From the NCBI RefSeq assembly GCF_008831545.1, contig NZ_CP044523.1, positions 1,054,001-1,118,000 of the forward strand: a stretch of DNA of 64,000 bases, given 5' to 3'. The stretch's first letter is position 1. Every line of letters starts with the position of its first letter. The position numbers and the translations under genes were made by a program. The notes below the pieces were generated by a model. The model did no database searches. It worked only from the letters and a program-made list of their open reading frames with translations, and had not been told where the DNA came from. The stretch comes from Halorussus halophilus. GTDB lineage: Archaea > Halobacteriota > Halobacteria > Halobacteriales > Haladaptataceae. Shown here piece by piece: positions 26,113 through 34,671 of this stretch.

Positions 26113-26806
26113 ATCTGCCGCGTTTGACTCCCGGCGCAATGAACTCGTCGGAGAGGCGCTCGCGGTTGCGTTCGGCGATACGGCCCCACTCGGTGAGTCC
26201 CTCTCGAATCTGGTCTGCGTCGAAGCCGATAGTCTCCCCGACTGCAATCAGTTCTCTGGGCGCGCGCAGCTGCAGGTGGCTCTCGGGGTCGGCGCTGACG
26301 ACGTACGGCACGTCGTAGTGTTCGACTATCTCGCGCAACTTTCGTAGGTCGCTCAGTGCCTGCACGCGCGGGCCACCGTCGGCGCGCAACACCTTCGAGA
26401 AGTTGAACTCGACGCGCACGTCGTGTTCGACGGCGGCCTTCGCCAGCACGTGATTGAAGTCGCCCCGGTCGGCCATCGGGTGGGCCAACACGTCCACGTG
26501 GTCGGACTCGACTGCGAAGCGGTTCAGCTTCTTCGTCCCGCCGTGGATCGCGAGGACGGTGTACTTCGGCCGATAGTTGCCGACGTGCCCGCTGGCCTCC
26601 TGTGGATTGTCGGCCCGCACTTCGATGGCGTCCACTACGTCGGTGTCGTACTCGGCGAAGATTTCCGCTGGGTCGTAGTCGGCAGTCGCGTCGCTGTGGT
26701 TGCGCACGACGATGCCCGAAAAGTCGTACTCGCTGGCAGTCGTGGCCATGCGCGCGACGGTGCTGTCGCCGTCTGGGTGGGCGTGAACGCCCTCGTAGAA
26801 GCTCAT
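26096..26806 (-). CDS. rnp3: RNase P protein component 3 (Rpp30)
   Basis: Subunit of archaeal RNase P, partner of Pop5. The TIM-barrel, PHP-like fold is seen in YEGVHAHPDGDST at the start, IVVRNHSD, VDVLAHPMADRGDFNHVLAKA (read in parts) and VSADPESHLQLRAPREL. 236 residues is normal. The first gene of the rnp3-methyltransferase pair. Confidence 0.95.
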   Translation of the reverse strand: MSFYEGVHAHPDGDSTVARMATTASEYDFSGIVVRNHSDATADYDPAEIFAEYDTDVVDAIEVRADNPQEASGHVGNYRPKYTVLAIHGGTKKLNRFAVESDHVDVLAHPMADRGDFNHVLAKAAVEHDVRVEFNFSKVLRADGGPRVQALSDLRKLREIVEHYDVPYVVSADPESHLQLRAPRELIAVGETIGFDADQIREGLTEWGRIAERNRERLSDEFIAPGVKRGRYEEDA

Positions 26807-26933
26807 TTGCGATGTTGGCTCTCTTGGTTTGGGGTTGTCGGTCCGGTGGTTTGGATGTTTCGTGATTTGGTTCGATGAATCTCTGGTGATGATTCTGATG
26901 CGAGTATCTTCGCTGCTGGTGTAGAGAAGTCGA

Positions 26934-27271
26934 AGCTAGCTACTCCCGATACCGAGAATACCGCACCACGCCCTCCCCAACCGACTGCGCGACTCGGTTT
27001 CGGACGACGCGACATGTCGCGTCGTCCGCGCTCCGTTGCTCGTCCCTCGCACGAGTCGCTCCTGTCGTCGCTCCCGCGCTCCGTGACCCAAAATCGGTAT
27101 CACGAATCTTTCCATATCTCCGGCGCGCGCTGGCGCGGCCCGGAGTGGTCGCGCCAAACTCCGCGCGAGGGATGAGTGGAGCGACCGTAGGAAGCGAAGG
27201 GAATCGGCTGGGGAGGGGTGTGGCTGTCGCGGTGCTGTGCGGTCTCTTCTGGGCACCGGCAATAGCTAGCT
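26934..27271. repeat. Inverted-end intergenic repeat element with central palindrome
   Basis: The left end (AGCTAGCTACTCCCGATACC...) and the reverse complement of the right end (AGCTAGCTATTGCCGGTGCC...) share about 30 imperfect bases and continue into CGCAC and CCCTCCCCA blocks. A perfect 13-bp palindrome CGGACGACGCGAC/GTCGCGTCGTCCG sits at 27001-27028. No transposase is present. The stretch has no gene. A related element lies at 46287. It could be a MITE-like or other dispersed intergenic repeat. Confidence 0.65.
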
Positions 27272-27357
27272 CGTTCACGTCTGCAAACTTCCTCCTTCAC
27301 GAACTCAAAAACCACTCACACCACCTCGAAGAACACCCACACAACCACAAACTCCGC

Positions 27358-27693
27358 CTAAAACTGATACCGTCGGTCGTCGTTCTGCTGGGCCTGCGGG
27401 AACTGCTGGCCGCCGCCGCCGGTCATCTCCTCGAAGGTCATGCCCGAGAGGTACTCGTCGTAGGTCACGTCGTAGGCGCTCCGCAGGTGGAAGTCCAGAT
27501 TCCCTGTCTCGATTGCGGTCTGGAAGAGCATGTGGACCGCGCGTCGGAGCAGTTCGTCGGTCTCGTCCGGTTCCAGCGCGACGTTGAGCATCGCCAGTTC
27601 GTTGCGTGTCTCGCGGTCGAGCGACACGTTGATGTCCGACCCGATATCGGCGTACTCCGCTTCGATGTCGTCCTGTAGGTCCTCTAAGCTCAT
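27358..27693 (-). CDS. Conserved haloarchaeal protein of unknown function
   Basis: A 111-residue acidic, helical, soluble protein. It has LSLDRETRNELAMLNVALE-like helices, a segment FEEMTGGGGQQFPQAQQ that looks flexible, and ends RRYQF. No named domain recognised. The Gly/Gln tail is unusual for the neighbourhood. It is divergent from mutY. Confidence 0.65.
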   Translation of the reverse strand: MSLEDLQDDIEAEYADIGSDINVSLDRETRNELAMLNVALEPDETDELLRRAVHMLFQTAIETGNLDFHLRSAYDVTYDEYLSGMTFEEMTGGGGQQFPQAQQNDDRRYQF

Positions 27694-27779
27694 GCCAGAG
27701 TCGTGGCGTGCTGGCGGGAAACCGCTTTCGTTACAGTAACTCGCCCACCGCTCGCTGGTCGAATCACCACTCCTCGCGT

Positions 27780-27846
27780 CGAATCACCGTCCCTTTACTG
27801 ACTTCCTCACGCCGAACCACTGCCCCTTTACCGACTTCGCTCCTAC
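27780..27846. repeat. Imperfect tandem duplication before mutY
   Basis: Two units of about 33 bases (27780-27812 and 27813-27846) align as CGAA(T/C)CAC(C/T)G(T/C)CCCTTTAC(T/C)GACTTC. They lie immediately before the mutY ATG (27856) and may include its promoter. Confidence 0.55.
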
Positions 27847-27855
27847 CGCCAGTCA

Positions 27856-28803
27856 ATGAGCGAATCGGAGACGGAGTCGGACTACTCCCTTCCGGACGAC
27901 CTCCCCGCCGTCCAAGACGCCCTGATTTCGTGGTACGAGGACGACCACCGGTCGTTCCCGTGGCGCGAGACCGACGACGCCTACGAAATTCTGGTCTCGG
28001 AGGTCATGAGCCAACAGACCCAACTCGGCCGCGTTGTCGAGGCGTGGGAGGAATTTCTGGACCGGTGGCCGACGACCGCCGACCTCAAGGAGGCCGACCG
28101 CGCCGACGTGGTGGGCTTTTGGACCGACCACAGCCTCGGCTACAACAACCGCGCGAAGTACCTCCACGAGGCGGCCCGAGAGGTCGAAGAAGAGTACAGC
28201 GGCGAGTTCCCCGAAACCCCCGACGAACTCCAGAACCTGATGGGCGTCGGTCCCTACACCGCCAACGCTGTCGCCTCCTTCGCGTTCAACAACGGCGATG
28301 CCGTGGTCGATACGAACGTCAAGCGCGTCCTGCATCGCGCGTTCGACGTGCCGGACGACGACGCGGCGTTCGAATCTGCGGCTACCGAAGCGATGCCCGA
28401 CGGCGAGTCGAGAGTCTGGAACAACGCCATCATGGAACTCGGCGGGGTCGCCTGCGAAAAAACTCCATCGTGCGACACCGCGGGATGTCCGTGGCGCGAG
28501 TGGTGTCACGCCTACGAGACGGGCGACTTCACCGCGCCGGACGTGCCGACACAGCCGAGTTTCGAAGGCAGTCGCCGCCAGTTCCGGGGTCGGGTCATCT
28601 CGACGCTCAAGGAGTACGACGAACTGCCTTTATCGAAACTCGGCCCCCGGATTCGGGTCGATTACGCGCCGGACGGCGAACACGGGAGGGAGTGGCTCGA
28701 AGGCATCCTCTCTGACTTGGCCGACGACGAACTGGTCGAACTCGACACGCGCGACGGCGATGGCGACGAGGACGAAGAGACAGTCGCGCGACTTAGGCGA
28801 TAG
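27856..28803 (+). CDS. mutY: A/G-specific adenine glycosylase
   Basis: MutY removes adenine mispaired with 8-oxoguanine. The sequence shows the family start FPWRETDDAYEILVSEVMSQQTQ (in parts), the helix-hairpin-helix LMGVGPYTANAVASFAF, the catalytic-Asp strand VVDTNVKRVL, and an iron-sulphur cluster loop ACEKTPSCDTAGCPWREWC. The four Cys are spaced 5-4-5 rather than the common 6-2-5. The C-terminal domain is short and acidic. 315 residues is normal for haloarchaea. Confidence 0.93.
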   Translation: MSESETESDYSLPDDLPAVQDALISWYEDDHRSFPWRETDDAYEILVSEVMSQQTQLGRVVEAWEEFLDRWPTTADLKEADRADVVGFWTDHSLGYNNRAKYLHEAAREVEEEYSGEFPETPDELQNLMGVGPYTANAVASFAFNNGDAVVDTNVKRVLHRAFDVPDDDAAFESAATEAMPDGESRVWNNAIMELGGVACEKTPSCDTAGCPWREWCHAYETGDFTAPDVPTQPSFEGSRRQFRGRVISTLKEYDELPLSKLGPRIRVDYAPDGEHGREWLEGILSDLADDELVELDTRDGDGDEDEETVARLRR

Positions 28804-28818
28804 CCGCCGCTTCGAAAA

Positions 28819-30576
28819 CTAATCGAGCGACGCCGGTTCGATTGGCGCGTACTTCACGATAGACGCAAAAACGTCGTCTTCCATCGCAAATCGGTCGCCC
28901 GAATTGATTCCATACGCTTCCTCCTCCCCAAATCTCGTCTGAACGAACCGCTGGGCGACGAGTGCTTTCCGACCGTTCTCCTCCTCGTCCAGTTGCCACT
29001 GCGCTTCTTCGACCAGCAACGCGGCCGTCACCACGTCGAAAATCAGGTCCGCCAATCGTTTGGCGTGGTACTGCGCATACTCCTCGTCCTCCATCGCAAG
29101 TCTTCCCAAGGCATTCTGGAGGTCGCGGAACTCCGATTCGATTTCGTCGGCCAACTCCGCCAAGACCGGCTGCTCGACAGCATCCAACTTTGCCTGCACG
29201 TGCGGCACCAACGCTTCGTGGGCGTTCTCCCGTTCGAGCGCGCGAAGCACGTCCAGCGCGAGGACGTTCGAGGGGCCTTCCCAAATCGGAAGCACCTGCG
29301 CGTCGCGGAGCAGTCGCTCGGTCGTATGCTCGCGGACGTAGCCGTTGCCACCAAGAATCTCCATCGCGTACGACGTGGTGTCTACGACCATTCTGGCGGT
29401 TTTGTACTTCGCCACGGGGATAAACAGTCGCATCAATTGGTACGCCGTCGAGTCGTCGCCGACTCGCTCGCGCTCGTCTAGCAGTCGCGCGGCTTCGAAG
29501 GAGAACACCGCCGCGGCCTCGTAATCGACCGACATATCGACCAAATCTCGGCGCATCAGCGGGTACTCCTCGATGGGGTTGCCGAACGCTTCCCGCTGGG
29601 CGGCCCGGACCTTCGCTTCGAGCAGGGCGCGCCCCATCACGCCGACGGCACCCGTGGCGTTCGTCAGGCGCTCGAAGTTCATCATCTCCGCCATGTACTT
29701 GAACCCCTTCTGCTCCTCGCCGACGAGATACGCCTCGGCACCCTCGAACTCGATTTCGCCCGTCGGCACCGAGATGGTCCCGAGTTTGTCCTTCAGTCGC
29801 CGGAAGTGCGACTCGTTGACCTCGCCGTTCGGCTTGGTTCGGGGCACCAGAAAGAGCGAGAGGCCCGGGACGCCTTCCGGGGCGTCGGGCGTCCGTGCGA
29901 GCGCCAGCGAACCCTCGGCGTCGATGTTCGAGCAGAACCACTTCTCGCCGTAGAGTTCGTAGACGCCCTCCTCGTCGGTGCGCTCGGCGAGCACCTCGTT
30001 CGCACCGACATCGGACCCGCCCTGCTCTTCGGTGAGGAACATCGCACCCTCGATGTGGTCGGTCAGGTCGCGGGCAGTCAGACCCTCGAAGTATTCAGAA
30101 AGCTCGCCATCGTCGAACTTGTCCAGCACGATTGCGGCACCGGTCGTCATCGAGACGGGACAGCAGAAGCCGGTATCGACGTACGACAGTAGTGCTTGCA
30201 TCAACAGGGTGTGGCTCAGTCCGACAGGTTCCTCCCTGCCCGGCGGCGCGTGGAAGGCGTCGTGTGTGATGCCGAACTGCTCGTAGGCGATTTCCTCCTG
30301 TTCGGCCATCAGCGGGTGATACTCGACCTCGTTCAGTCGCTCACCGTACTCGTCGAACGACTTGAGTTCGTGACCGTCCTTGTCGATTCGGTCGGCCGTG
30401 TCAGCCATTCGGTGGCCGAGTACTTCCCCAAATTCCGCGAGGACCTCTTGTGCCCACTCGAACTCGTCGTCCGGATAGACGCGCCGTGCCTCGAACTGGA
30501 GCGTCGGGTCAAGTTCCCAGTAGTTGCAGTGTCGTCCGGCGTCCAGTCGTTCGTAGCGTATCGGCCCTGATGACAT
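28819..30576 (-). CDS. Acyl-CoA dehydrogenase family protein (AidB-like)
   Basis: A 585-residue flavoprotein. Family motifs include AMFLTEEQGGSDVGANE (FAD/substrate region), KWFCSN, GGNGYVREHTTERLLRDAQ (in parts) and PIWEGPSNV. The extended C-terminal helical domain and the N-terminal extension resemble AidB-type members rather than short fatty-acyl dehydrogenases. The catalytic Glu is not assigned. The substrate may be an acyl-CoA or the protein may be stress-related. It converges on mutY with 15 bases between stops. Confidence 0.9.
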   Translation of the reverse strand: MSSGPIRYERLDAGRHCNYWELDPTLQFEARRVYPDDEFEWAQEVLAEFGEVLGHRMADTADRIDKDGHELKSFDEYGERLNEVEYHPLMAEQEEIAYEQFGITHDAFHAPPGREEPVGLSHTLLMQALLSYVDTGFCCPVSMTTGAAIVLDKFDDGELSEYFEGLTARDLTDHIEGAMFLTEEQGGSDVGANEVLAERTDEEGVYELYGEKWFCSNIDAEGSLALARTPDAPEGVPGLSLFLVPRTKPNGEVNESHFRRLKDKLGTISVPTGEIEFEGAEAYLVGEEQKGFKYMAEMMNFERLTNATGAVGVMGRALLEAKVRAAQREAFGNPIEEYPLMRRDLVDMSVDYEAAAVFSFEAARLLDERERVGDDSTAYQLMRLFIPVAKYKTARMVVDTTSYAMEILGGNGYVREHTTERLLRDAQVLPIWEGPSNVLALDVLRALERENAHEALVPHVQAKLDAVEQPVLAELADEIESEFRDLQNALGRLAMEDEEYAQYHAKRLADLIFDVVTAALLVEEAQWQLDEEENGRKALVAQRFVQTRFGEEEAYGINSGDRFAMEDDVFASIVKYAPIEPASLD

Positions 30577-30684
30577 TCGACTGAATCTTTGGGGAAGGGT
30601 GGCATAAATCTCTGCCTGCCACGTAACTGAAGCGACCGTTTCACTCTACAGAAAGCGTTTACCCGTCTCCGACGACTCTCGGGT

Positions 30685-32109
30685 ATGGCCCTCCGACGAC
30701 GCGAAGCCCTCGGACTGACCGGCGCGCTCCTCGCCGGACTGGCGGGATGTACGGGGAGCGGAGACGATCAGAACTCAGACACGCCGACGAAAACGATGAC
30801 CGAGAACAACGACACGAGCGAAGACGAGACGACTCGGAAGACCACGACCGACACAGAGGAACAGGACTTCGAGCGAATCGAAGTGCCGCCATTTCCCAAA
30901 ATCGACCCGGTGACTGACCCGGAGCTCTCCGAAGACCTTCTCGCAGACCAGATTCGAGGCAACGTCGAATTCACGCTCGACTTGCTCTCGGTCCTCCGCG
31001 AGGACGCCGATTCGAATCTGTTCTTCTCGCCGTACAGCATCTCTGTGGCACTCGCAATGACCTACGCGGGCGCTGGCTCGAACACCGAGAAAGAGATGGC
31101 CGAGGCACTGCACTACGTCCTCGACCAAGAGAGGCTACATCCAGCATTCGGGTCCTTGGAGACAGAGTTCGAACAGCGAAACGAGGACGGGAGAGAGACG
31201 AACCGGACGACCCGAGAAGGGAAAGACCCCGGCCCTGCCTTCGAGTTCACCACCGGAAACGCGGTCTGGGGCCAAGAGGAGTACCCCTTCCGCGAAGCGT
31301 ACCTCGAACTGTTGGACGCCTACTATCAGGCGGGCCTGAATCTCGTGGACTTCAGCGGTTCTCCGGAGGAGGCTCGCACGAAAATCAACGAGTGGGTCGC
31401 CGAACAGACGAACGACCGAATCGAGGACCTGCTCCCGCAGGGGTCCATCGACCAGACGACGAAACTCGTGTTGACCAACGCCGTCTACTTCAAATCTCGC
31501 TGGCAACACACCTTCGACGAGGAAGACACGACGCCGAAACCGTTCACCGCGCTCGACGGGACGACCACGAAGGTGCCGACGATGCACCAGTCGCTGAAGA
31601 CGAGCCACGCCCAAATCGACGGGCACCAACTGGTCGAACTCAAGTACGCCAACTACGAGACGAGCATGGTCGTGGTTCTCCCCGCCGAGGGCGAGTTCGA
31701 GAGTTTCGAGCAGAAGTTCACCGTGGACCGACTCGCCATCATGCTCGAACAGGCGAGTCAGGCCAGAGTGGACCTCGCGCTCCCGAAGTTCGAAATCGAG
31801 TCGGAGTTCAGTCTGGTGAAGACGATGCAGGAACTGGGCATGGAAGACGCCTTCTCAGGCGCGGCGGACTTCAGCGGGATGGCCGACGGCGGCGGTGGCC
31901 TCTCCATCAGCGACATCCGCCACAAGAGCTTCGTGTCGGTGGACGAACTCGGCACGGAAGCGGCCGCCGCGACGGCCGTGGCAGTCGCCACGAGTGCCCC
32001 GCCGAAGCGAGTCGAGATGACCGTGGACCGGCCGTTTCTGTTCTACATTCGGGACCGGCCTACGGAGACGCCGCTGTTCGTCGGGCGCGTAACGGAACTC
32101 GGTGACTGA
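30685..32109 (+). CDS. Serpin, Tat lipoprotein
   Basis: A 474-residue serine-protease-inhibitor-like protein. The N-terminus has LRRREALGLTG and a lipobox LAGLAGC, so it is exported by Tat and lipid-anchored outside the cell; a Thr/Glu-rich linker follows (about 25-70). The serpin fold shows NAVYFKSRW and RPFLFYIRD. The reactive-loop hinge reads ELGTEAAAATAVAVAT, matching the Gly-Thr-Glu-Ala-Ala pattern of inhibitory serpins. Counting from the hinge puts the scissile bond near Thr-Ser, suggesting a target that accepts small residues. A role guarding the surface against secreted subtilisin-like proteases is plausible. Confidence 0.92.
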   Translation: MALRRREALGLTGALLAGLAGCTGSGDDQNSDTPTKTMTENNDTSEDETTRKTTTDTEEQDFERIEVPPFPKIDPVTDPELSEDLLADQIRGNVEFTLDLLSVLREDADSNLFFSPYSISVALAMTYAGAGSNTEKEMAEALHYVLDQERLHPAFGSLETEFEQRNEDGRETNRTTREGKDPGPAFEFTTGNAVWGQEEYPFREAYLELLDAYYQAGLNLVDFSGSPEEARTKINEWVAEQTNDRIEDLLPQGSIDQTTKLVLTNAVYFKSRWQHTFDEEDTTPKPFTALDGTTTKVPTMHQSLKTSHAQIDGHQLVELKYANYETSMVVVLPAEGEFESFEQKFTVDRLAIMLEQASQARVDLALPKFEIESEFSLVKTMQELGMEDAFSGAADFSGMADGGGGLSISDIRHKSFVSVDELGTEAAAATAVAVATSAPPKRVEMTVDRPFLFYIRDRPTETPLFVGRVTELGD

Positions 32110-32184
32110 CCGCTCCGCAATTCAACGATTTCGCCGCTCCTTCTCCCGGCGTAGCTATTTGGGGTTTCCACTCGTCCAGAGTCT

Positions 32185-32763
32185 ATGGAAGATACCCCTC
32201 ACATCGCCGCTATCTGTGGTAGTCTCCGGAACTCCAGCGTCACTCGGGTCGCACTCGAACGCGCGCTCGTCGGCGTCGAACGTGCAGGCGGCGAGGGCGA
32301 ACTCCTCGACTTGCGCGAGTACGACTTACCGCTCTACGACGGCGACGAAGACGACCCCGGTGACTCGGCGGAACTGGCCCGAAAGGTGCGCGAGGCCGAC
32401 GCAATCTTGCTCGGGACGCCCGTCTATCACGGGTCGTACTCCTCGCCGCTGAAGACCGCGCTCGACTACTGTGGCTTCGACGAGTTCGAACACAAGACGG
32501 TCGGACTGCTCGCCGTCGCTGGTGGGAGTTTCCCTATTACCGCACTCGACCACTTGCGCTCTGTCTGCCGGTCGTTGGACGCGTGGGTGCTGCCGTACGA
32601 GGCGGCAGTTCCGCGCTCGCGCGGCGCGGTTCGTGATAGCGAGTTCACCGACGACCAGCTAGAGGTGCGAGTCGATAGGTTAGGCGAAGAAATCGTGAAG
32701 TACGCCAACATCGCGCCGTGTCCGCCGTCGTTGGAGAGTGAGGAGAACGTCGGGGCGGAGTAG
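32185..32763 (+). CDS. NADPH-dependent FMN reductase
   Basis: A 192-residue flavodoxin-like reductase: AICGSLRNSSVTRVAL (FMN phosphate loop), ILLGTPVYHGSYSSPLKTALDY (in parts; the family signature) and GLLAVAGGSFP. It reduces FMN or quinones/azo compounds with NAD(P)H in the cytosol; the exact acceptor is unknown. It is a single gene downstream of the serpin with a separate leader. Confidence 0.92.
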   Translation: MEDTPHIAAICGSLRNSSVTRVALERALVGVERAGGEGELLDLREYDLPLYDGDEDDPGDSAELARKVREADAILLGTPVYHGSYSSPLKTALDYCGFDEFEHKTVGLLAVAGGSFPITALDHLRSVCRSLDAWVLPYEAAVPRSRGAVRDSEFTDDQLEVRVDRLGEEIVKYANIAPCPPSLESEENVGAE

Positions 32764-32795
32764 GAGACGCCGAATAGGATGGTTTCCGAGTGGTG

Positions 32796-33272
32796 TTACG
32801 CGACTGTCCCCGAGAAGCCTATTTCTTCGTACTCGACATATATTTCGAGGCCTTTGTAGTCCTTCGTGTCTCCGTCCCAGTCGTAACCCGCGCTCCGTTC
32901 GCCATCGACCGTTATCTCGACTCGACACTTTTCGTCCATCTGTGCGATGTCGGCAAACGATTTCTTGTCCGAATCCTCTTCGGTGGGAGCAGGGAGCATG
33001 AATTCCTCAATGAAGGTGTTTTTAGAGTCGCTGACGGGGGTAACGAGCAGTTTGACACTATGACTTTTGTTGGTAAGATTATATATAACTACGTCATCTG
33101 TCGAAGTTTCCGATCCAGTTGCAGGGATTGAAGTCTTGGCCGTTCTTTGCTTCTTTGTTGTCTCTTTTGAATCAGCCGAATCCCCTATTGCTTCTTTCAG
33201 TTTGGTACAACCGGAAAGTGAAAGGATACTGCCACCAATTATATATTTAGCGAAGTTTCTCCTATTATCCAT
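32796..33272 (-). CDS. Small Tat-type lipoprotein of unknown function
   Basis: From ATG 33272 the protein has 158 residues. NRRNFAKYIIGGS and the lipobox SLSGC mark a Tat lipoprotein signal, followed by a Lys/Asp/Thr-rich linker and a beta-rich C-terminal domain (about 75-158). The upstream reading to 33359 is rejected because the sequence before the ATG contains no signal and covers the promoter. Its 5' half is AT-rich, and it forms the left side of the AT-rich island, divergent from the propeller gene. Confidence 0.75.
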   Translation of the reverse strand: MDNRRNFAKYIIGGSILSLSGCTKLKEAIGDSADSKETTKKQRTAKTSIPATGSETSTDDVVIYNLTNKSHSVKLLVTPVSDSKNTFIEEFMLPAPTEEDSDKKSFADIAQMDEKCRVEITVDGERSAGYDWDGDTKDYKGLEIYVEYEEIGFSGTVA

Positions 33273-33416
33273 ATTTTGATTAGGCTTTAGAGGCTCATAA
33301 ATGCTACTGAGATTTCCCTGAGAAGAAAAAATATCACTGGCCACAACTTTTATGACCATACAATTAAAATATCTTATTAGTTAAAGGATAAAATAAACCG
33401 TAGAAGAGCGTTACAA

Positions 33417-34667
33417 GTGGCTGCGTCTGCTAGTACAGTAGGTGCGATTTCTGGTACTCCAACCAGTACTGATGTTGTCCAAGCAGAAACCAACGTTCAA
33501 CTAACGAAGTTTTCTGATTGCATTACGAATAAACAATCCAACGACATTGCGTGGTCCACAGACCGCAACGATACGGGTCTAGATGTATTCGACCAGGAGG
33601 TGAATAGATATTTTGATTCAAAGCCTAACGAAAAGTGGCGATCTAAATACGGGATTGGTGGACTCCACTCTCCAATCGTAAAAGATGGCATATTGTATGT
33701 ATCCAAATCAAGACCTAACTCAAGAACGACAGCAGTCAATCCAGCGAATGGTGAAATAATCTGGAGGAATACTGGAAAGGGCCGAGTACCAACATCTCCA
33801 ATTCTAGACCAAGACCGGATCTACTCCGTGATTGATGATTCTACGATTGCCGCAAGTACAGTCAAGAATGGTAAAAAGGATTGGGAAATCGAATTTCCTG
33901 AAGAGACAATCACCTCAATTTCTGGGCTAAATGGGCTAGTTTTATTTGGGACTCATGGTCAGACTCCTATCCTTGGTTCTCTGAATGCACAGACCGGGAA
34001 GAAGTGCTGGAAATTGGAACTTTCATCTCCTGCAAGAGAAGTTACCGGACTTGAAGTCCAAGATGACATTATATACTATTCTTGCTATGGAATGAAAACT
34101 GACCATCCTGATATCGGAATAGTTGGAGCTGTTGACTCTAGTTCACGTCAAGTTCTTTGGGAAGTGAGAACTACCCAACCTGCACTCGGACTATCAAAAA
34201 CTGAAAAAGGTGTGTACGTCCGAACAAAAGGGAGTGTACACGCAATAGATGCTACCACAGGTCAATCTCGTTGGAGCGTTCACACGCACGGCGGAAGTAG
34301 CGCTTCACCTATAGTTGTCAAGGATACAGTTTACGCTGGCGGGCTATTCAAAATATTGGCAATAGACTCTGAGTCAGGTTCTGTAAAGTGGACGCATGAA
34401 ATCAGTAGTAACAACCCACATCCAATCGTTGCAGGTAACAAAGTTTACTTTACCGCTGATACAGTTGGGGGTCGCAGCGCCATCTTCTCAGCCTTGAATC
34501 GAAACTCAGGTAAAAAATTGTGGTCGGTCGATGTGGGAAAGCGCCGACTAAGCGCGCCATTTCTGAATGATCAGCTGATTCACATCGCTGCACAAACTTT
34601 GGGTCAAGGCAATCCAGGGATGGAGTCTTACGAAGCTAAAAAAGCCGAGATAATAACCTTCAATTAA
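33417..34667 (+). CDS. PQQ-type beta-propeller protein, Tat-exported; start codon abnormal
   Basis: A protein of about 417 residues from GTG 33417. Repeated blades end in motifs such as NPANGEIIWRN, NAQTGKKCWKL, DATTGQSRWSV, DSESGSVKWTH and NRNSGKKLWSV, typical of PQQ/WD-like eight-bladed propellers. Reading upstream in frame gives NRRRALQVAASAS, a complete twin-arginine signal, starting with ATA at 33393-33395 where an ATG is expected. A TATA-like AATTAAAATA (33362-33371) is placed for a leaderless start at exactly that codon. GTG 33417 would remove the arginines. The gene is AT-rich, unlike the chromosome. It is four bases from the next gene, so they form an operon. Confidence 0.8.
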   Translation: MAASASTVGAISGTPTSTDVVQAETNVQLTKFSDCITNKQSNDIAWSTDRNDTGLDVFDQEVNRYFDSKPNEKWRSKYGIGGLHSPIVKDGILYVSKSRPNSRTTAVNPANGEIIWRNTGKGRVPTSPILDQDRIYSVIDDSTIAASTVKNGKKDWEIEFPEETITSISGLNGLVLFGTHGQTPILGSLNAQTGKKCWKLELSSPAREVTGLEVQDDIIYYSCYGMKTDHPDIGIVGAVDSSSRQVLWEVRTTQPALGLSKTEKGVYVRTKGSVHAIDATTGQSRWSVHTHGGSSASPIVVKDTVYAGGLFKILAIDSESGSVKWTHEISSNNPHPIVAGNKVYFTADTVGGRSAIFSALNRNSGKKLWSVDVGKRRLSAPFLNDQLIHIAAQTLGQGNPGMESYEAKKAEIITFN

Positions 34668-34671
34668 AACA

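Noticed and set aside
26934..27271. Insertion sequence with transposase
   Set aside because: Inverted ends are present, but the interior encodes no transposase-like protein in any frame.
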